A stretch of 64,000 nt of DNA, from the NCBI RefSeq assembly GCF_040869045.1, contig NC_090321.1:131865689-131929688 (forward strand). The letters run 5' to 3'. Made by a program: the position numbers and the translations under genes. The stretch's first letter is position 1; every line of letters begins with the position of its first letter. The DNA is from Eurosta solidaginis (taxonomy: Eukaryota; Arthropoda; Insecta; Diptera; Tephritidae). This document shows positions 56,856 through 64,000 of this stretch, piece by piece. The notes below the pieces were generated by a model. The model ran no database searches and was not told the DNA's origin. It saw nothing but the letters and a program-made list of their open reading frames with translations.

Positions 56856-57111
56856 CCTGGGTCGATTTGTATGAACGAAAGTTAACCGATATCGCGCCAT
56901 CGATTTTTCGATAGGATTTGAGCTTAGGAAAAAAAAAGTTCCACTACGCATACCCACAAAAATAATTTTCGAGCCTGCAAAAAAAAAATGGCGAAAGGGT
57001 AAATTTTTCGACCAAAACACCCCTCAAAGCCCTAAAATATTTTTTTTTATTTTCAGCCCAAATCCTATCGAAAAATCGATGGCGCGATATCGGTTAATAA
57101 ATCGACCCAGT
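56856..57111. mobile_element. TTAA MITE, copy 2
   Basis: CCTGGGTCGATTTGTATG at the left and its complement at the right (AATCGACCCAG), with an inner matching block ATCGATTTTTCGATAGGATT. TTAA lies at 56852-56855 and CTAA at 57112-57115. Shorter relative of 11287-11838, probably internally deleted. Confidence 0.75.
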
Positions 57112-58084
57112 CTAATGCAGATACAGTGCACGAAATTGTTGAACTCTTACATTTGGACAAAATTCAGTTGATGCTACTGGCCAATACTTTTGGCTTTCTA
57201 CCCGTATTAGCTATCTATATACATATGTACGTAGATATATAGGTGATTCCCACAAATACGAAAAGTAAATATCCGCATAAGAGGTTTTTCTTGAAACGTT
57301 TAGTTCCGATAATCCCGGTGGACTAAAACTCCATTGCTTTAAGTTTTTCATTATGTTAATTTGTTGTCTTCAAGACCGAGTTTGTTATTCTTGTAAACTG
57401 TACACTTTAAAAGTTTTTATTTTATATTAAATCATTATACGTAGAAAATAAGAAAATTGGAAAAAAGCAAAGTTCATAAACCGTATACCCGCACCGATCC
57501 ACACGTTGAAGGCATGATGTTTAGCGCATTAAGCCATCAATGTACTTTGCAAGTTTCTATTTATAACTCGATTTCTACTTTTTGCTGTTTTAAAATGCTT
57601 ATTAGCTTCACTTGTATGTTTGTAACTCTCTAGGCTAGGCGCGTAAAGAACCGATCTAGCGGAAATTATTGAAGGCAGTGGTAAACGAGTTGTGCTTAAT
57701 ACCGGAGATACGAACCTCTGTGCTACGGCGTGTTGTTTAGTTGTTTTAAACTATATTTATGTTATTATAAGCCGTGTTTTTTTACACGTATATAAGTCTA
57801 CGTTTGCAGGTAAAAAAAACGCTTATCCTCACTTACTGCCTCATTCTGTTTGACGATATCGTGTCCAAAACGATCACCGTTCGTGTGTTCGTATTATGAA
57901 TTGCAATACGATAGACAAAACGATAACAGCTGACTGTTACGTAACGAAAGTGCTCAATTGGTATTCTGTGTCACGAAAAGGTGCTACCAATCCGAAAACA
58001 AAGTGCCAAAAACAAACAACAGGTATTCACCTATCAGTTTGGTTGAAAATGAGCAAAGAAGTGAGTATTATTAATTAATTAGTT
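57112..58084. other. Stretch without a recognised gene
   Basis: AT-rich with several TATA-rich and poly-T patches. Near 58046 the sequence ATGAGCAAAGAA|GTGAGTATT looks like a very short coding start followed by a splice donor, but there is nothing downstream to support it. Confidence 0.35.
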
Positions 58085-60655
58085 GACGCTATAACTCCAG
58101 AACGTACGAACCGATTTCCACGGTTTTGCATTCGTTGGAAAAGTCTGGGGCTCCGTCAGGTTTATAGGAAAGAAAATTCAGAATCGACGCATAGGCCAAA
58201 ACGTGGACCCCGGTACCCCTAGAATGTGTTTAAAGGATATGGATATCAAATGAAAGCTGTTGGAGTACTTTAGTAGAGGGTAATTTTCATACCCCTGTGT
58301 GACTAGGGACTCGGGATATAGGCCAAAACGTGGACCCGGGTACCCCTGGAATGTTTTTATGGAATATGGATAACAAATGAAAGCTGTTGATGAGTGTTTC
58401 AGTAGAGGGTAATTTTCATACCCCTGTGTGACTAGGGACTCGGGATATAGACCAAAACGTGGACCCGGGTACCCCTGGAATGTGTTTATAGAATATGGAT
58501 ATCAATTGAAAGCTGTTGATAAGTGCTTTAGTAGAGGGTAATTTTAATACCCTGGGTGACTAGGGTCTCCAGATATAGGCCAAAACGTTGACCCGGGTAC
58601 CCCTAGAATGTGTTTATAGAATATGGATATCAAATGAAAGCTGTTGCTGAGTGCTTTAGTAGAGGGTAATTTTCATACCCCTGGGTGACTAAGGTCCCGA
58701 GATATAGGCCAAAACGTGCACCCGGGTACCCCTGGAATCTGTTTATAGAATATGGATATCAATTGAAAGCTGTTGATGAGTGCTTTAGTAGAGGGTAATT
58801 TTCATACCCCTGGGTGACTAGGGTCTCGAGATATAGGCCAAAACGTGGGCCCGTGAACGCCCAGATAGTGTTTTTACATTATGGGTATCAAATTGAAGCT
58901 GTTGATGAGTGCTTTAGTACATGGTAGTTTTCACACCTATTGGTGACTAGGGTCTCGAGATATAGGCCAAAACGTGGACCCGAGTACCTCAAGAATGTGT
59001 TTATAGAATATGGATATCAATTGAAATCTGTTGATGAGTGCTTTAGTAGAGGGTAATTTTCATACCCCTGGGTGACTAGGGTCTCGAGATATAGGCCAAA
59101 ACGTGGACCCGGGTATCCCTGGAATGTGTTTATAGAATATGGACAACAAATGAAAGCTGTTACGAGTGCTTTAGTAGAGGGTAATTTTCATACCCCTGGG
59201 TGACTAGGGTCTCGAGATATAGGCCAAAACGTGGACCCGGGTATCCCTGGAATGTGTTTATAGAATATGGACAACAAATGAAAGCTGTTGATGAGTGCTG
59301 CGATTTTATCTTCAGCATTCCAGTTGTTCACTGGGTGACTAGTGTATCGAGATATAGGCCAAAACGTGGACCCGGATACACCTAGAATGTGTTTTACATT
59401 ATGGGTATTAAATTGAAGCTGTTGATGTGTGCTTTAGTACAGAGTAAGTTTTACACCGCTGAGTGACTAGGGTCTTGAGATATAGGCCAAAACATGGACC
59501 CGGACACACCTAGAATGTGTTTTTACATTATGGGTATGAAATTGAAGCTGTTGATGTGTGCTTTAGTACAGAATAAGTTTTACACCGCTGGGTGACTAGG
59601 GTCTTGAGATATAGGCCAAAAAATGGGCCCGGATACCCCTAGAATGTGTGTGTAATAAGGATATCAAATGAAAGCTGTTGCTGAGAGCTTTAAAGTAATT
59701 TTCAATGTGATATTCGATTTAGTCGCATCAACCTGGCAAAACTGATAAATATGTATGCGAAACCGAAATAAAGACATGAATTAATAATACCCACATACCT
59801 ATTGGTGACTAGCTTCTCGAGATATAGGCCAAAACGTGGACCCGGATACACCTAGAATGTGTTTTTACATTACGGATACCAAATTGAAGTTGTTGCTGTA
59901 TGCTTTAGTATAGAGTAAGTTTTACACCGCTGGGTGACTAGGGTCTCGAGATGTAGGTCAAAACATAGAACCGGATACACCTAGAATGTGTTTTTACATT
60001 ATGGGTATCAAATTGAAGCTGTTGATGTGTGCTTTAGTACAGAGTAAGTTTTACACCGCTGAGTGACTAGGGTGTGTGTATTATGGATATCAAATGAAAG
60101 CTGTTGCTGGGAGCTTTAAATTAATTTTCATTGTGATATTCGAATTAGTCGCATCAACCTGGCAAAACTGATAAATATGCATGCGCAGCCAAAATAGAGA
60201 CATGAATTAATAATACGCACATACCTATTTACATACGTCCTATTCGATCTGTCTGTAATTTGGTATATAAATTTGCCTTTATTAGTATTTACGATGCTTT
60301 TTTCCGGGAAGTAGACCAGAGACGGACAGATACTGGGATTAGGACTAGGACTGGGACTGAGACTCGGAGTGGGACTGGAACAAAATACATACCACCCTGT
60401 GGGACTGGCAATAAGATATGAAGAAGAATGAGAAAAACTTGAGAGAAGAGAAAAGAGAGAAGGAGACTAAGAAAGAGATAGAATGAGACGAAGATGGAGA
60501 TAGATGAAGCGAAAAATACGGAGGGAGGAGTGAATACAAAGATTAGGAAAAAGTGTAGAGGGGCGAGGGCAGAGTTAGACGGAAAAAGCTTATTAAAATG
60601 TATGCAGATAGACCAAATTTAGGGCAGAACAACGTCTGCCAGGTCTCCTAGTTAT
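58085..60655 (-). mobile_element. Element family X, copy 2 (inverted)
   Basis: The minus strand begins at 60655 with CTAGGAGACCTGGCAGACG. The C/T-rich segment (60340-60560) and a satellite array follow. It ends near 58085 with a segment containing GAACGTACGAACCGATTTCC, the counterpart of the GGTTCAGCCGTTTCGG end of copy 1. Same layout as 8386-10812. Confidence 0.7.
58190..60110 (-). repeat. ~129-bp satellite array inside X copy 2
   Basis: About fourteen monomers with GGATATCAAATGAAAGCTGT, GGTGACTAGGGTCTCGAGAT and GGCCAAAACGTGGACCCGGG, the complement of the array at 8893-10675. The right third (59340-60110) is a variant with ACATTATGGGTAT. Two degenerate blocks near 59690-59800 and 60110-60230 carry TCGCATCAACCTGGCAAAAC, also present at 8840-8870. 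Confidence 0.9.
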
Positions 60656-61022
60656 TGTATAAAAAAACTTGTATTTTATATTAGAAGATTCAAAAAAGAC
60701 CACAAGCGCCCAATTCCTCGTGCTTGTTCATGACCTGGAAGCTCAAAGATATGTTGTTGTTGTTTCGTCAAAGATATGTTGAAATATTTCTTTGTTAACG
60801 CGAAAATTTTGAACAAATCTACTAATAAAATTATTTTGTAAACAATGTCAACACAGGCGGAATTTGTTATTTTACTCAGCGTCAGGTAAGTGAAGAACGT
60901 TGATTTCAAAAGTAAATTCGTTGATTGATTTTATTTTTTAACTTCTCGTTTAAATATTGCTTTCGCTCATTTGTAGTTTAGTAAGTTTTGTTGTGTAATG
61001 TTGCTCTTGAAGGTGTTGTTTT
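60656..61022. other. Stretch without a recognised gene
   Basis: AT-rich; a 77-codon minus-strand reading (60676-60909) has no recognisable motif. A poly-T run at 61019-61039 marks the 3' end of the LINE fragment beyond it. Confidence 0.4.
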
Positions 61023-62060
61023 TTTTTTTTTTTTTTTTATTTGCGTAGTTCTTGTGATTGTGAATCCCACCAAGGAACTTGTTGTTTGCATGTGTGTGTT
61101 GTCTGGGGGATGGATTGGTTGGCTGATTTTAAAAGGATCTTGTGTAGGTTTCCTGCTTCTTGGGTAATGTTGTTGCTGATTTTTGTTTCGTTGTTATGTT
61201 TGTCTGTGAATGTTTGGTACAAGGGCCAGTTTGCTCTGTTCACGTTGAATCGGGGTCTTTGTTTTTGTAGAGGTATCCTTGCCATTGCGGCCACCGTGGT
61301 GTGATGGTAGCATGCTCCGCCTACCACACCATATGCCCTGGGTTCGCACCCCGGGCAAAGCAACATCAAAAATTTTAGAAATAAGGTTTTTATATTAGAA
61401 GAAAATTTTTCTAAGCGGGGTCGCTCCTCGGCAGTGTTTGGCAAGCGCTCCGGGGGTATTTCGGCCATGAAAAGCTCTCAGTGAAAACTCATATGCCTTG
61501 CAGATGCCGTTCGGAGTCGGCATAAAACATAAGGTCCCGTCCGGCCAATTTGTAGGGAAAATCAAGAGGAGCACGACGCCAATTGGAAGAGAAGCTCGGC
61601 CTTAGATCTCTTCGGAGGTTATCGCGCCTTACATTTATTTATTTATTTATTCTTTCCATTGGGAAAAGGGTTGTTGTAATGGGGTAATGGTCGCTCCTAT
61701 ATAAAGTGGTCTCTAAATTCCATCTTGCTTCGGCCGCTATTGAGGGTGAGCAAAAAGTTAAATCAACGTGGCAGAACGTACCGTGTGTGTCATTGAGCAA
61801 CACAAATTGTTATTGATTAATAAATTTCGATATAATTTTACCTCTTTTGTTGTTTTTGGGAGAACCCCAGTCGGTATGCCAGCTGTTAAAGTCACCTGCT
61901 GCTATGCATGCGGAATGGCAGTTGTGGAATACATCCTCAAGGTTTTTTAAATTGAAAGGTTTTTTAGGTGGTATATATGAATATAGGAAGCACTGTGAAT
62001 TTAGTTTTCGAAAAGACTGTGGCGGCGAATGTATCAATTGCGCCACGAATGTGTAGTGGA
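61023..62060 (-). pseudogene. LINE endonuclease fragment interrupted by a SINE
   Basis: From 62046 down: LYSYIPPKKPFNLKNLEDVF, then CIAAGDFNSWHTDWGS, the G-D-F-N catalytic motif of the apurinic-type LINE endonuclease. Below the SINE (61288-61655) it continues with RPRFNVNRANWPLYQTFTDK and TCKQQVPWWDSQSQELRK, the linker that precedes RT. The RT is absent. 5'-UTR-like sequence may extend to about 62300. Confidence 0.8.
61288..61655 (+). mobile_element. tRNA-derived SINE copy 3
   Basis: Head CGGCCACCGTGGTGTGATGG with A box, B box GGGTTCGCACCCC, and tail TTTATTTATTTATT. CCATTG is duplicated at 61282-61287 and 61656-61661. Confidence 0.95.
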
Positions 62061-63837
62061 GAGTGTTGGATAGAATTGTGTATCAGAAGAGCAGTGTTAT
62101 CGTATTAACTGCAGGAATTAGAAGCGTAAATGTTGTAGTTATTTGGTATTGGTATATTCGAGACGGTTTGCAAATGTGTCTCTTGGAGTGTGTAATGATT
62201 AATACTAAGATAGAGGGAGATGACACTCTTCTGTAAGCGGATTTGTGTTTGGAGCTGCGCGGAGTAGGTCTACCGGGACCCGTCTAAGGCTAGCAAACAG
62301 TGGTTGGGGGGTTCGCGACCTTTCCTCACATCCTCGGAACATTACATTTTTTTATTACAGAGTCCCTATTTATTTAAAAGCTTACAAAAAAAAATTTATT
62401 TATTTAGCGAAAACGTTTCAGCCATCTGGTGAAATCATTATAATGGAAAATATCACTTGCAAGGGATGTTACTTAACTGGATGACCACAATAAAGATGAA
62501 TAGCGGCTTTCTCCCATTCTCGTCGCACAGTGGATGCATAGGTGTATTTGCGCCACGGCCTCTCCACCCACCCTACCATGATCCGTCGGTGGCGTATACA
62601 ATTTTTGACAGATCCCAAAGAAAAAGGAGACAACTTACCCTCTCACATAGTTAACACCACCCTTAAAGAAAATTAGCACCGCATAATTACCTCTGCTAGC
62701 GTTTACATATTTTTTATTATTGATAGGAACCTATCCCTAAAAGCTTATCTCAACAATTTTCAAATTCAGGTTATTGTCCATGTTGGAACAATTCGATACC
62801 TTTTTTTCAAAAATTTCATTTTTTTACAGGCTTACGCGCCTAATAATAGGCTAAATTAATGTATACGTGTTACTCTATTCATGTATGTGTACGTTAAAAA
62901 AACAAAAAAAAAAAATAAAACATTAACTTCATTCATGTTAATATCAACATTATTCCTACGTCTAACATACGGATTATTTTACGAAGCAGTTTACACAAGT
63001 ACATATGTACATACATATATACCAAAGAGCATAAATCAACAAGAGACATCACTTAAAATGTTTGCTTCGAACCCAAACTACTCACTGATTAAGAATGGGG
63101 TTACTGACATTTCTTTTTAAGGCTGTCCGCAAAAACACGGCGAAAACCACAGTTGCCACTTCGGACTCTGTTTGGCGCGCTGGTACCTTTTTGTCAATTT
63201 TGGTGCTTTTTAAGCAAGTAGCCACGATTTTGATATTTTTGTCTTTTTCACTACTGCACAGATTCAAAAATCGTTCAATCATTTAATTGTAGCAGAACAA
63301 AGGCTATTTCGGCACATAAATGAGTAATGTCGGATTTTCCAAAAAAAACAAATTTTGTATATATGTACATATGTAGCTGATGAAACAACGGACTTATCAG
63401 AACGAGAGGTCTAGTTTTGGTGGTTAGTTGTTTCGATCGATTAACAAAAAAATTTCGTTATAGATTTTAGTTAAAAGTTGAGGCTAATAAAAGCGATACA
63501 ACACTGAATTAAAAATTTATTTCAAAATCACGTTTGCTTCTTGGTAGTTTTATAAAGATTGCATTGATGGAGCCAATAAGATGGCCAGCGAAAAAATTAA
63601 TTGAAAATAAAATTTTACATTTAGTGCTTTCAGGCGAATCGACTTGAAATAGGTAACCTGGCTGAGTTTGTGATTTTGTAATGCCACGATTTGTATGCTG
63701 CCACGACTTTGTTATAAGAAATGATCTCATTAATTCTCATACTTCAGATGATGAATAGCACTGTGATATTGAAATATTTTGAGACTTATTTATGTATAAG
63801 GGCAAGTTGCCTTTAACTTTTTGCTTTTATTCTTAGT
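62061..63837. other. Stretch without a recognised gene
   Basis: AT-rich. The only GC-richer segment, 62480-62650, gives the minus-strand reading RIMVGWVERPWRKYTYASTV, which might be a degraded mobile-element fragment. The ORFs at 63082-63286 on both strands have no motif. Confidence 0.35.
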
Positions 63838-64000
63838 GGCGTCCACCGTGGTGTGATGGTAGCGTGCTCCGCCCATCACACCGAATATCCTGGGTTCACG
63901 CGCCGGACAAAGCAACATCAAAATTTTAGAAATAATGTTTTTCAATTAGAAGAAAATTTTTCTAAGCAGGGTCGCCCCTCGGCAGTGTTTGGCAAACACT
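63838..64000 (+). mobile_element. tRNA-derived SINE copy 4, cut by the window end
   Basis: TGGCGTCCACCGTGGTGTGATGG head, B box GGGTTCACGCGCC, then the shared body up to GGCAGTGTTTGGCAAACACT at the window edge. Confidence 0.9.

Noticed and set aside
57890..58078. 5' exon of a host gene with donor GAA|GTGAGT
   Set aside because: Only an isolated splice-like sequence; no downstream exon, no recognisable peptide, and X copy 2 begins at once.
61288..61380. tRNA gene at the A-box/B-box sequence
   Set aside because: It is the head of a dispersed SINE with target duplication and three further copies; no cloverleaf.

Overview
This is a gene-poor, AT-rich, very transposon-dense eukaryotic window. I infer a higher dipteran, probably a tephritid-like fly. 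The grounds are the retroelement types (17.6/297-like and Osvaldo/Ulysses-like Ty3/gypsy elements, Jockey/CR1-group LINEs), a tRNA-derived SINE, hAT, pogo and piggyBac-like elements, AATAAA signals and splice-like junctions. I see no bacterial operons, rRNA or CRISPR arrays, and no confidently functional host gene. Almost every coding stretch is a broken mobile-element gene. Family names come from motif recognition, not a database search.

Layout. 1-2400: two large inverted-repeat (foldback) units. 2476-6000: minus-strand Ty3/gypsy remnant D. 6000-8385: no recognisable gene. 8386-10812: element family X, made of a conserved terminus, a 129-bp satellite array and a far end, with a LINE fragment inside the array. 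11287-11838: TTAA-flanked MITE. 13790-17307: decayed multi-exon gene resembling SAMD3-like multicopy proteins, carrying a 902-bp MITE and a 73-bp piece of X. 18700-24960: a run of minus-strand LINE fragments with a MITE and one LINE nested in another.

25180-55740 is one nest of insertions that can be read from target-site duplications. Host repeat C is split by Osvaldo-like gypsy-B (25545-55252, TSD ACGT); an empty-site copy of repeat C lies at 1-466. The 3' LTR of gypsy-B is split by 17.6-like element A (26517-49015, TSD TATAT). Element A is split by a foldback in its 5' LTR, a palindrome and a hAT element in gag (TSD ATCTATGC), a pogo element in protease (TSD TA) and a long X-type insertion in pol (37589-47585). 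The hAT carries Helentron-like element Y (30172-33609). The X insertion holds a tandem duplication, gypsy-C (41075-44958, pol deleted), a SINE and a second Y copy.

55740-58085: unassigned, except a second copy of the TTAA MITE. 58085-60655: second X copy, inverted. 61030-62060: LINE endonuclease fragment with a SINE. 63838-64000: a SINE cut by the window edge.

The genes do not form a host pathway; they are remains of retrotransposition and cut-and-paste machinery. The main new observations are the ordered nest with its empty-site control, a homologous ~130-bp satellite monomer shared by X and Y, the SAMD3-like gene, and a LINE whose 3' tail copies the arthropod telomere motif.
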